Source: Xanthobacteraceae bacterium
Lineage (GTDB): Bacteria; Pseudomonadota; Alphaproteobacteria; Rhizobiales; Xanthobacteraceae
Length of the DNA: 7,142 bases
Direction of reading: 5' to 3'
Assembly: GCA_030043335.1 (NCBI GenBank)
Contig: JASHXX010000191.1
Location: 1-7,142, forward strand
In this document: piece after piece, positions 1 through 7,142 of the stretch
Layout: every line of letters starts with the position of its first letter
Position numbering within the stretch: the stretch's first letter is position 1
Notes under the pieces: generated by a model
Told to the model about the DNA's origin: nothing
What the model saw: the letters and a program-made list of their open reading frames with translations, nothing else
Databases searched by the model: none
Position numbers and translations under genes: made by a program

Positions 1-1124
1 AAGGCGGCGTTGAGCACGTTGACCGCGGCGACGACGCGGGCGCGGCGGTCGGCGCCGGCCCAGGCCTGCACCGCCGAGAAGCTTGGCACGATGAAGAGGC
101 CGCCGGCGATCGCCAGCCCGGCCAGGTCGATGGCGATGTGGATGCTGTAGCGCGTCGCGAAATACTCGGCGATGCCGAGCGGTTGCGCCGCCGGCGCAAT
201 CGCGGAGACGGTCCAGCCGAGATCGAGGCAAAACAGCCCGAGCAGCACGGCGGCGACCAGCGTCGGCAACAGGACGATGCGTCCCGCGGCAAGCCAGGCG
301 GCCAGAGCCGAGCCGACTCCGACCGCAACCGAAAAGATCGTGAGGAACAGCGTGACGACGGCTTCGCTGCCGCCAATGTAAAACGTCACAAGGGTCGGCA
401 GCAGCGAGAGCACCAGCGCGCCGACGAGCCAGAACCAGCTCACCACCAGCGCGCCCCACCATAGGCGGACGTCGCCGCGCACATATCTGACCAGGCTTGC
501 GGTCGAGGCGATGATGTTGCGGTTGACGACAAGATGCGGCGCGCCTTCGCCGCTCGGCGGGATGAACCGGCTCGCGATCCAGCACGCGAAGGCCGACACC
601 ATCATCAGCCAGGCGAAATGGATCGGGTCGCCGCCGCCTCGCGCCGCGAGCCCGGCGACGATGGTGCCGAGCAGGATGGCGAGGAAGGTGCCGCCTTCGA
701 CCAGCGCGTTGCCGGCCGGCAGTTCGGCGCGGGCGAGGTGGTCAGGCAGGATGCCGTATTTGATCGGGCCGAACAGCGCGGCGATGACGCCATATAGAAA
801 CACGGCGAGGAACAGTATGACGAGCGAATGAACGGCAAAGCCGGCGACCGCGAGCGCGGCCACCCCGATCTCGGCAAACTTCAGGCGCTGTGCGACCCAC
901 GCCTTGTCGTAGCGGTCGGCGATCTCGCCGCCGAGCCCGGAGAGGAAGAAGAACGGAACGATGAGCGTCGCCCCCGCAAGCGTGACCAGGGCGGCGGAAT
1001 TGGCGCCCGCGACCTGGAACAGGATGACGAAAACCAGCGCGGTCTTGAGGAAATTATCGCCGAATGCCGAGAAGAACTGGCACCAGAACAGAGGCGCGAA
1101 ACGCCGCGTCGTCATCAAGGACAT
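1..1124 (-). CDS. MFS transporter, LplT-like domain of a probable acyl-ACP--phospholipid O-acyltransferase (C-terminus beyond the window)
   Basis: This frame is open from an ATG at 1124 to the left edge, giving 374 codons without a stop, so the gene is partial at its 3' end. The N-terminus (residues 7-27, including PLFWCQFFSAFGDNFLK) is the signature of LplT-type major facilitator proteins. It is followed by an MFS motif-A loop near residues 64-74 (GLGGEIADRYDK), a later GPIKYGILPDHL motif also typical of LplT, and about ten hydrophobic segments. The family flips lysophospholipids across the inner membrane. In many rhizobial relatives this domain is fused to PlsC acyltransferase and acyl-ACP synthetase domains in one protein of over 1,100 residues. 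Whether that fusion exists here cannot be seen. A GGGTGA stretch just before the ATG may serve as ribosome binding site; the Met at codon 4 is an alternative start. It is co-oriented with amtB but 207 bp away, so probably a separate unit. Confidence 0.85.
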   Translation of the reverse strand, partial: MSLMTTRRFAPLFWCQFFSAFGDNFLKTALVFVILFQVAGANSAALVTLAGATLIVPFFFLSGLGGEIADRYDKAWVAQRLKFAEIGVAALAVAGFAVHSLVILFLAVFLYGVIAALFGPIKYGILPDHLARAELPAGNALVEGGTFLAILLGTIVAGLAARGGGDPIHFAWLMMVSAFACWIASRFIPPSGEGAPHLVVNRNIIASTASLVRYVRGDVRLWWGALVVSWFWLVGALVLSLLPTLVTFYIGGSEAVVTLFLTIFSVAVGVGSALAAWLAAGRIVLLPTLVAAVLLGLFCLDLGWTVSAIAPAAQPLGIAEYFATRYSIHIAIDLAGLAIAGGLFIVPSFSAVQAWAGADRRARVVAAVNVLNAA

Positions 1125-1146
1125 GGTTCACCCGCTTTCCCGGCCA

Positions 1147-1180
1147 GCGCTTGCCCCCGGAATCCCGATCGGCGCTTGCC
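1147..1180. repeat. 9-bp direct repeat upstream of the MFS gene
   Basis: GCGCTTGCC occurs at 1147-1155 and again at 1172-1180, a spacing of 25 bp start to start. Both lie in the spacer directly upstream of the MFS start at 1124. The spacing of about two and a half helical turns would not place both copies on the same DNA face. It may be chance in GC-rich DNA; no regulator can be assigned. Confidence 0.3.
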
Positions 1181-1227
1181 GCGCGCATTTTAAACCGCCA
1201 CGGGCGCGTTGGCGACGCAGGAATTGG

Positions 1228-1250
1228 GCCGGTGGGAACAGCGGACCGGC
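1228..1250 (-). terminator. Weak hairpin downstream of amtB, possible terminator
   Basis: GCCGGT at 1228-1233 and ACCGGC at 1245-1250 form a perfect 6-bp inverted repeat with an 11-nt loop, about 80 nt after the amtB stop codon. No run of T follows it on the minus strand, so it is not a classical Rho-independent terminator. It is the best candidate seen in the 207-bp spacer between amtB and the MFS gene. Rho-dependent termination is equally possible. Confidence 0.25.
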
Positions 1251-1331
1251 GGCGCTGCGTCGAACCGCGGACTGACGCGACGAGCGGGTTGCCGAAAACT
1301 GAAAGGCGCCGGCTCGGTCGGGGCTTCGATT

Positions 1332-2765
1332 CTACTGCACGGTCTCACCATGCAGCGCGAGATCAAGGCCATTGCGCTCGACGTCCTCGCTGACCCGTAG
1401 CCCGACGGTCAGGTCGACGATCTTGAGGATGATCAGCGTCATGATCACGTCGTAGACGAACACGCAGCCGATGCCGATCGCCTGATTGGCGACCTGGCCC
1501 GGATTGCCTTCGATCAATCCGGCGGTGCCGCCATATTCGCTGACCGCGAACACGCCGGTGAGCAGCGCACCGGCCGCGCCGCCGACCGCATGCACGCCGA
1601 ACGTATCGAGCGCATCGTCGTAGCCAAACATGTGCTTGAGTCCGGTGCAGCCAAAGTAGCAGACGATGCCGGCCGCAAGCCCGATGCAGAACGCGCCCAT
1701 CGGCCCGACGAAACCGGAGGCCGGCGTGATGGCGACCAGTCCGGCGACCGCCCCAGAGCAGATGCCGATCACCGTCGGCTTGCCGCGCATGATCCACTCG
1801 ACGATCATCCAGGTGAAGCCGGCGGTCGCGGTGGCCAGATGCGTGACCGCCATCGCCATGCCGGCCTGCATTCCGGCGCTCACCGCCGATCCGGCATTGA
1901 AGCCAAACCAGCCGACCCACAGGAGCGAAGCGCCGATCAGGGTCAGCACCATATTGTGCGGCGGCGCGGTGTCCTTGCGCCTGCCGACCATCAGCGCGGC
2001 CATCAGCCCCGCGGTCCCGGAATTGACGTGCACCACGGTGCCGCCGGCAAAATCGAGCACGTGGAACTTCGCGTCGGGATTGGCGCTGTTGAACACGCCG
2101 TCCGGTCCCCACACCCAGTGTGCGATCGGCGAATAGACCACAATCGCCCATAGGCCAATGAACCACAGCATCGCCGAGAACTTCATGCGCTCGGCGAATG
2201 AGCCGGCAATCAGCGCCGCGGTGATGATCGCAAAGGTCAGCTGGAACATCGAATAGACGGTTTCGGGGATGGTCGGCGCCAGCGGGTTGGGATTGCCGAT
2301 ATTCTTGGAGATGTCGCTCAAGATGCCCTGCAGGAAGGCGCGATCGAGCCCGCCGATGAACGGCGTCCCCGAGCGGAACGCGAGGCTGTAGGTCAAGAAC
2401 AACCACAGAATGCTGATAAGGCAGGTGATGGCAAAGCTCGTCATCACCGTGTCGCCGACGTTCTTCTTGCGCACCATGCCGCCGTAGAACAAGGCGAGGC
2501 CCGGAATCGTCATCATCAACACGATCGCCATCGACGTGAGCATCCAGGCGGTATCGCCGGAATTCGGCGTGCACTTCTCGAGCGTCTTGGCGTCGCAAGC
2601 GGGCGGTGGCGGCTCGGCCGGCGCCGCCGCGGGCGCAGCCGCCGCCGGAACCGCCGGCGTCTGCGCCGAGGCGCTATGGAATGCCGGCAGGCTGAGCACG
2701 ATGGCGAGCAGCATCGCTCCGGCAAGGGCGAGAATCCCCGCACGCGAGAAGGTCTTCGGCGTCAT
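1332..2765 (-). CDS. amtB: Ammonium transporter AmtB
   Basis: This encodes a 477-residue inner-membrane ammonium channel of the Amt/Mep/Rh family. Residues 1-34 look like a cleavable signal peptide ending SASA. An Ala/Pro-rich linker (35-56) and a Cys57/Cys65 pair that could form an extracytoplasmic disulfide follow. The eleven-helix core begins near residue 71. By alignment from memory with E. coli AmtB, the gate phenylalanines are Phe178 and Phe289, Trp219 and Ser293 line the recruitment site, Asp238 is the conserved aspartate in DFAGGTVVH, and the pore twin histidines are His246 and His392. All expected residues are present. The ATG at 2765 is preferred over one 18 nt upstream because AGGAG lies 8 nt before it, and the upstream ATG overlaps that site. 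The gene starts 36 bp after the P-II gene and is surely cotranscribed with it. The P-II protein is expected to bind the cytoplasmic face and plug the channel under nitrogen excess. Confidence 0.97.
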   Translation of the reverse strand: MTPKTFSRAGILALAGAMLLAIVLSLPAFHSASAQTPAVPAAAAPAAAPAEPPPPACDAKTLEKCTPNSGDTAWMLTSMAIVLMMTIPGLALFYGGMVRKKNVGDTVMTSFAITCLISILWLFLTYSLAFRSGTPFIGGLDRAFLQGILSDISKNIGNPNPLAPTIPETVYSMFQLTFAIITAALIAGSFAERMKFSAMLWFIGLWAIVVYSPIAHWVWGPDGVFNSANPDAKFHVLDFAGGTVVHVNSGTAGLMAALMVGRRKDTAPPHNMVLTLIGASLLWVGWFGFNAGSAVSAGMQAGMAMAVTHLATATAGFTWMIVEWIMRGKPTVIGICSGAVAGLVAITPASGFVGPMGAFCIGLAAGIVCYFGCTGLKHMFGYDDALDTFGVHAVGGAAGALLTGVFAVSEYGGTAGLIEGNPGQVANQAIGIGCVFVYDVIMTLIILKIVDLTVGLRVSEDVERNGLDLALHGETVQ

Positions 2766-2801
2766 GATTTCACTCCTGTCCATTTTTGGGTGCGGGGCCG
2801 T

Positions 2802-3236
<435 letters not shown>

Positions 3237-3252
3237 TTACCCTTCACCAGGA

Positions 3253-3269
3253 ATCAAACACCGTGCCAG
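3253..3269 (-). promoter_or_regulatory. Candidate sigma-54 (RpoN) promoter for glnK-amtB, with altered -12
   Basis: The minus strand reads CTGGCACGGTGTTTGAT. Against the consensus YTGGCACGRNNNTTGCW it matches 16 of 17 positions, including the full -24 box TGGCACG and the correct 10-bp spacing. The one mismatch is A for C in the -12 GC dinucleotide. Transcription from it would start near 3242, giving a leader of about 100 nt before glnK. glnK-amtB operons are classically driven by RpoN and NtrC under nitrogen limitation, so the position fits. The -12 deviation would weaken or abolish a normal RpoN promoter. Confidence 0.5.
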
Positions 3270-3491
3270 TTCGACAAACGACCCTGCCCGCTCCAGGGAT
3301 CGACGGCAGTTCGGACCCGCTTCCAAGCAACTTCGTGCCGCCGCGCCTCCACCACCAAATCCCCCGCCCAAACGCCAGACAGAATGCACAAAAAATAGGC
3401 TGCGAGAAGTCCGTCTCCCGATGCTGAATATAAATTCATTCTTTCACGCGTTATTGCCGCGTTCGATACCAGATGCCCGAGGCGTGGTGCG

Positions 3492-3887
<396 letters not shown>

Positions 3888-4790
3888 TTAAGCGGTTTTG
3901 TCGGCCTCGCCTCCCGCGCCCGGTTTGGCGCGGCGCTGCCGCAGCAGCCCTTCCTGCACCACCGAGGCGACAAGCGTGCCGTCGCCGGCGAAGATCAGGC
4001 CGCGGGCGAAACCGCGCGAACCGGCGAGGTTCGGGCTGTCCTGCACGTAAAGCAGCCACTCGTCGGCGCGGAACGGGCGATGGAACCACATCGCATGGTC
4101 GAGGCTTGCCGCCATAATCTCGTTGTTGAAGATGTAAAGCCCATGCGGGATCAGCGCCGCGCCGAGCAAGCTCATGTCGGAAGCGTAAGCGAGTACGCAC
4201 TGATGGATCGCGGGCTCGTCCGGCAGGCTTCCGGTCGCGCGGATCCAGACATGAAATCCGTCGCCCTCGACCTTCTCGCAGAGATAGCGGCCGTATTCGA
4301 CCGCCCGCATCTCGATCGGCCGTTCGCGCTGATAATAGGTGCGCATGGGATCCGGGAGCTTGGCCATCATCCGCTGCCGGAGCTCGGCTTCGGTCGGGAG
4401 CGCCTCTGGCTTGGGAACGTCCGGCATGGGGAATTGGTGCGACAGGCTGGGCTCGGCGCCGTGGAACGACACCTCCATCGAGAAGATCGCGGCGCCGTGC
4501 TGGATCGCGGTGACGCGCCGGGTGGTGAAGCTGCGCCCGTCGCGAATACGGTCGACCTCATAGATGATCGGCACCTTGGGATCGCCGCCGAGCAGAAAAT
4601 AGGCATGCAGAGAGTGCGGCGGCCGTTGCGTCACTTCGGTGACGGTGCGACAGGCGGCGACCAGCGCCTGGCCGATCACCTGTCCGCCATAGACACGTTG
4701 CCACTTCGATTGCGGCGAGCGGCCGCGGAACAGATTCGCCTCAAGCGGCTCGAGGTCGAGAATGTCGAGGACGTCCTGGATGGCGGACAT
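3888..4790 (-). CDS. tesB: Acyl-CoA thioesterase II
   Basis: This is a 300-residue double-hotdog thioesterase that hydrolyses medium- and long-chain acyl-CoA to free fatty acid and CoA in the cytoplasm. E. coli TesB has about 286 residues, so the length fits. The N-terminal hotdog has VYGGQVIGQAL (33-43) and HSLHAYFLLGGD (59-70). The C-terminal hotdog has YASDMSLL (202-209), SLDHAMWFHRPF (229-240) and VVQEGLLR (277-284). The catalytic Asp and Gln of E. coli TesB (Asp204, Gln278) correspond to Asp205 and Gln279. The third residue, Thr228, is replaced by Ser229, a conservative swap that keeps the hydroxyl. The frame is open far upstream, but the ATG at 4790 gives the standard family terminus MSAIQDVLDILDLE. 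No strong ribosome binding site is seen. tesB next to glnK/amtB is also known from E. coli, where it follows amtB; here it precedes the P-II genes in the same direction. Confidence 0.95.
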   Translation of the reverse strand: MSAIQDVLDILDLEPLEANLFRGRSPQSKWQRVYGGQVIGQALVAACRTVTEVTQRPPHSLHAYFLLGGDPKVPIIYEVDRIRDGRSFTTRRVTAIQHGAAIFSMEVSFHGAEPSLSHQFPMPDVPKPEALPTEAELRQRMMAKLPDPMRTYYQRERPIEMRAVEYGRYLCEKVEGDGFHVWIRATGSLPDEPAIHQCVLAYASDMSLLGAALIPHGLYIFNNEIMAASLDHAMWFHRPFRADEWLLYVQDSPNLAGSRGFARGLIFAGDGTLVASVVQEGLLRQRRAKPGAGGEADKTA

Positions 4791-4816
4791 GAATGAACCC
4801 AATCTGTTCCGAGAAG

Positions 4817-4833
4817 TGCCGGCGACACCGGCA
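4817..4833. repeat. Perfect inverted repeat in the tesB / hydroxylase divergent spacer
   Basis: TGCCGG at 4817-4822 and CCGGCA at 4828-4833 flank a 5-bp centre, giving a 17-bp dyad. It lies in the 135-bp spacer (4791-4925) between divergent genes, 27 bp from the tesB start and about 93 bp from the hydroxylase start. Its size and place suit a dimeric repressor or activator, but no match to a known operator is evident. No clear -35/-10 promoter pair stands out in the spacer; TATGCT at 4869-4874 is a possible -10 for the rightward gene. Confidence 0.35.
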
Positions 4834-4925
4834 GTGATGGCGAATTCGCACGGTTGGTCCGGCGATGTTATGCTGCCCCGCGGCAACGGTCCAGAAATAG
4901 GCTCGAGAGTTTCAACGTACCGGTC

Positions 4926-6200
4926 ATGACTCGCGCGAATGGCCTGATCGACGTTCTCGTTGCCGGCGGCGGCTTTGCCGGCCTCGCGCTCGCCGTCGCG
5001 CTGCGCCAAGGACTCGGCCCGACTTTTTCCGTCACCGTTGCCGACCCGATGCTCGGCAAAAGCCATGCCGACGACGAGCGCGCCTCCGCGATCGTCGCCG
5101 CCGCGCGCCGTTTGTTCGAAACGCTCGGCGTCTGGCAGGGCATCGCGGATGAAGCGCAGCCGATCCTCGACATGGTCGTCACCGACAGTCGGCTCGACGA
5201 CGCAGTGCGTCCGGTCTTTCTCACCTTCGCGGGCGAGATCGAACCGGGCGAGCCGTTCGCCCATATGATCGAGAACGGGCGTCTCATCGACGCGCTGGCG
5301 GCGAAGACGAACGAGGTCGGCATCGAGCTGCGCACGACCGCGGTCGCCGCCTTCGCCCCACCCCGAGTGCCCGACGGCGGTCGACCCTTGCCTTCGGAGG
5401 AAAGATGGGCGCCATCGATCGATATCGAGCTCGCCGATGGCAGCGCGATTTCAACGCGGCTTCTCGTAGCCGCCGACGGCGCGCGCTCGTCGATTCGCAG
5501 TGGCGCCGGCATCGCCACCCATGGCTGGAGCTACCCGCAATCGGCGATCGTGACCAATGTCGGGCACGAACGCGACCATCAGGGCCGCGCCGAGGAGCAC
5601 TTCCTGCCGGCGGGACCGTTCGCGATCCTGCCGCTCAAGGGCCGCCGCTCTTCGATCGTTTGGACCGAGGCGACGCGGGAGGCCGACCGCATCGTCGCAT
5701 TGCCCGACGCGGCCTTCCATGCCGAGCTCGAACGCCGCTTCAAGCTTCATCTCGGCGAGATCACAAGCGTCGGCCCACGACGCGCGCACCCGCTCGGCTT
5801 CTTCGTCGCACGCTCGTTCATCGCCGAACGGATCGCGCTTGTCGGCGACGCCGCCCACGTGATCCATCCGATCGCCGGCCAAGGGCTCAATATGGGGCTG
5901 AAGGATGTGGCTGCGCTCGCCGAGGTCATTGTCGACGCGGTGCGGCTCGGGCTCGATCCGGGCGCAGCCGATGTGCTCGAGCGCTATCAGCGCTGGCGCC
6001 GCTTCGACACGATGACCATGGGGCTCGCGACCGACGGCCTCAATCGCCTGTTCTCCAATCAATCCGCGGTGCTGCGGCTTGTCCGCGACGTCGCCCTCGG
6101 CGTGGTCGACCGCGTGCCGAATCTCAAGCGCCTGTTCATCCGCGAAGCGGCGGGGCTCGTCGGCGAAGTGCCGAAACTGCTGCGCGGCGAAGCGCTGTAG
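4926..6200 (+). CDS. FAD-dependent hydroxylase of the UbiH/UbiF/Coq6 family (ubiquinone biosynthesis)
   Basis: This is a 424-residue class A flavoprotein monooxygenase. The N-terminal Rossmann motif [15 protein letters not shown] (12-26) binds the FAD ADP moiety. The conserved Arg52 region ([22 protein letters not shown]) follows, then the DG motif [11 protein letters not shown] (181-191) and the GD motif [21 protein letters not shown] (304-324), whose HPIAGQGLN form is the hallmark of the ubiquinone hydroxylases. It is expected to add a hydroxyl to the polyprenylated ubiquinone ring at the inner membrane, using NAD(P)H and O2. Which ring carbon cannot be told from sequence, since alphaproteobacterial members can be regioselective or multi-site, so no gene symbol is given. 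A TTG at 4854 in frame could extend it by 24 residues, but the ATG at 4926 puts the flavin motif at the usual distance from the terminus. It is followed by gpsA after 22 bp, so the two are probably cotranscribed. Confidence 0.92.
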   Translation: MTRANGLIDVLVAGGGFAGLALAVALRQGLGPTFSVTVADPMLGKSHADDERASAIVAAARRLFETLGVWQGIADEAQPILDMVVTDSRLDDAVRPVFLTFAGEIEPGEPFAHMIENGRLIDALAAKTNEVGIELRTTAVAAFAPPRVPDGGRPLPSEERWAPSIDIELADGSAISTRLLVAADGARSSIRSGAGIATHGWSYPQSAIVTNVGHERDHQGRAEEHFLPAGPFAILPLKGRRSSIVWTEATREADRIVALPDAAFHAELERRFKLHLGEITSVGPRRAHPLGFFVARSFIAERIALVGDAAHVIHPIAGQGLNMGLKDVAALAEVIVDAVRLGLDPGAADVLERYQRWRRFDTMTMGLATDGLNRLFSNQSAVLRLVRDVALGVVDRVPNLKRLFIREAAGLVGEVPKLLRGEAL

Positions 6201-6202
6201 CC

Positions 6203-6207
6203 GGAGG
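6203..6207 (+). promoter_or_regulatory. Possible gpsA ribosome binding site, unusually distant
   Basis: GGAGG is the only strong Shine-Dalgarno-like sequence before gpsA, but it ends 15 nt ahead of the ATG at 6223, longer than the usual 5-9 nt. No in-frame alternative start lies between them. Translational coupling with the upstream hydroxylase may compensate. Confidence 0.35.
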
Positions 6208-6222
6208 CCAGGCCGCGCCGTC

Positions 6223-7142
6223 ATGGCCTTCAACCACATCGCGATCGTCGGCGCCGGCGCCTGGGGCACGGCGCTGGCGCTGACCTGCGCGCGCGCCGGC
6301 CGCAAGGTCACGCTGTGGGCGCGCAACGTCGCCAATGCCGCACAGCTCCAAAGCAGACGCGAAAGCCTGTTCCTGCCCGGCGTGCGGATCGATGACCGCG
6401 TCTTGCTTGCCGCCGATCTCGCGGCCGCCGCCGATGCCGAAGTGTTTCTCGTCGCGGTTCCGGCACAATCGGTGCGCGCGGCCGCACTGGCGCTAGCGCC
6501 CGTGCTCGCCGCGCCCGCGCCGCTGATCGTCTGCGCCAAGGGCATCGAACGCGGCACGAAGAAATTCATGACCGAGGTGATCGCCGAATGCGCGCCCGAG
6601 GCCATGCCGGCGATTCTGTCCGGCCCGAGCTTTGCGGCCGACGTGGCGCGCGGCATGCCGACGGCGATCACGCTCGCGGCAACTGACGAGGCGCTTGCGG
6701 CCGGACTGGCCCAGGCGATCGGCTCGGCGAACTTCCGCCCGTACCATTCGACCGACATACGCGGCGTCGAGATCGGCGGCGCCGCCAAGAACGTACTCGC
6801 CATTGCCGCCGGCGTCGTCACCGGCCGCGGCCTCGGTGCGAGCGCAGCCGCGGCGCTGACCACGCGCGGCTTCGCCGAGCTGATGCGGTTCGGCCGCGCC
6901 TGTGGCGCCAGGCCAGAGACGCTGATGGGCCTCTCCGGCCTCGGCGACGTGCTGCTCACCTGCTCGAGCCCGCAGTCGCGCAATTTCACCTTCGGCGTCA
7001 ATCTCGGCCGCGGCCATAAGCCCGCGACGATCCAGGCCGCGACCGGGCTGGCCGAAGGCGCGTTCACCGCCGCGGTGCTGGTCGAGATGGCGCGCGACCG
7101 CGGCGTTGACATGCCGATCGCGGTTGCGGTCGCCGCTCTCCT
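6223..7142 (+). CDS. gpsA: NAD(P)+-dependent glycerol-3-phosphate dehydrogenase (3' end beyond the window)
   Basis: An open frame of 306 codons from ATG 6223 runs past the right edge. The family is usually about 330 residues, so only a short tail is missing. The enzyme reduces dihydroxyacetone phosphate to sn-glycerol 3-phosphate, the backbone for phospholipids, in the cytoplasm. The N-terminal nucleotide-binding fold shows [11 protein letters not shown] (10-20). CAKGI (104-108) carries one active-site lysine (Lys106). [12 protein letters not shown] (133-144) is a family signature. [13 protein letters not shown] (185-197) contains the catalytic Lys189. [11 protein letters not shown] (237-247) with Asp242, and SRNF with Arg253 and Asn254, form the substrate site. 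All expected residues are intact. It follows the UbiH-like gene by 22 bp in the same direction, an apparent two-gene unit serving membrane and quinone metabolism. Confidence 0.96.
   Translation, partial: MAFNHIAIVGAGAWGTALALTCARAGRKVTLWARNVANAAQLQSRRESLFLPGVRIDDRVLLAADLAAAADAEVFLVAVPAQSVRAAALALAPVLAAPAPLIVCAKGIERGTKKFMTEVIAECAPEAMPAILSGPSFAADVARGMPTAITLAATDEALAAGLAQAIGSANFRPYHSTDIRGVEIGGAAKNVLAIAAGVVTGRGLGASAAAALTTRGFAELMRFGRACGARPETLMGLSGLGDVLLTCSSPQSRNFTFGVNLGRGHKPATIQAATGLAEGAFTAAVLVEMARDRGVDMPIAVAVAAL

Noticed and set aside
138..1193. Plus-strand open frames of about 100 codons antiparallel to the MFS gene
   Set aside because: They are rich in Arg, Asp, Glu and Gln with no hydrophobic core or family motif, typical of antisense shadows of a GC-rich membrane-protein gene whose own frame is uninterrupted from 1124 to 3.
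1363..2598. 411-codon minus-strand frame inside amtB
   Set aside because: It is an Arg/His-rich out-of-frame shadow; the overlapping amtB frame has every expected family motif.
3384..3405. Possible NtrC site (TGCAC ... GCTGC around the A-run)
   Set aside because: The half sites are 3 bp too far apart and one is degenerate compared with GCACCA-N3-TGGTGC.
4854..4925. TTG-initiated 24-residue extension of the hydroxylase
   Set aside because: The extension is Arg-rich and unlike the family; the ATG at 4926 places the GGGFAG motif near residue 14 as usual.
5451..7112. 553-codon minus-strand frame antisense to the hydroxylase and gpsA
   Set aside because: Low-complexity Ala/Ser/Arg composition and no motif; both genes beneath it have complete conserved active sites.

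Overview
The window looks like a chromosomal core segment of a GC-rich alphaproteobacterium, probably in the Hyphomicrobiales (Bradyrhizobium / Rhodopseudomonas / Xanthobacteraceae-like). This rests on the high G+C, the combination tesB-glnK-amtB, the style of the AmtB leader and LplT-like transporter, and a Coq6/UbiH-type hydroxylase next to gpsA. I see no phage, transposon, plasmid, CRISPR, tRNA or rRNA signal.

Layout. Positions 1-1124 (minus) hold the N-terminal membrane part of an MFS protein of the LplT / acyl-ACP-phospholipid acyltransferase type, cut by the left edge. Positions 1332-4790 (minus) hold a nitrogen-sensing block that reads tesB, then a first P-II gene (3492-3830), a 351-bp gap, a second P-II gene (2802-3140) and amtB (1332-2765). 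Positions 4926-7142 (plus) hold a UbiH/UbiF/Coq6 flavin hydroxylase followed 22 bp later by gpsA, which runs off the right edge. tesB and the hydroxylase gene diverge from a 135-bp spacer.

How the genes work together. AmtB carries ammonium across the inner membrane. GlnK-type P-II proteins bind ATP/ADP and 2-oxoglutarate, are uridylylated on Tyr51 and block AmtB when nitrogen is plentiful. Both P-II copies here keep every residue expected for this, and their T-loops are identical. The other genes serve lipid and membrane metabolism: acyl-CoA hydrolysis (TesB), ubiquinone ring hydroxylation, sn-glycerol-3-phosphate supply for phospholipids (GpsA), and probably lysophospholipid flipping/reacylation (the MFS protein).

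The most noteworthy points are the tandem P-II paralogues with only one amtB, and the gap between them. That gap contains a sigma-54-like element matching 16 of 17 consensus positions but with GA in place of the near-invariant -12 GC, plus a second element with a good -12 but 9-bp spacing. I found no convincing undescribed system; the remaining observations are small regulatory-site candidates.
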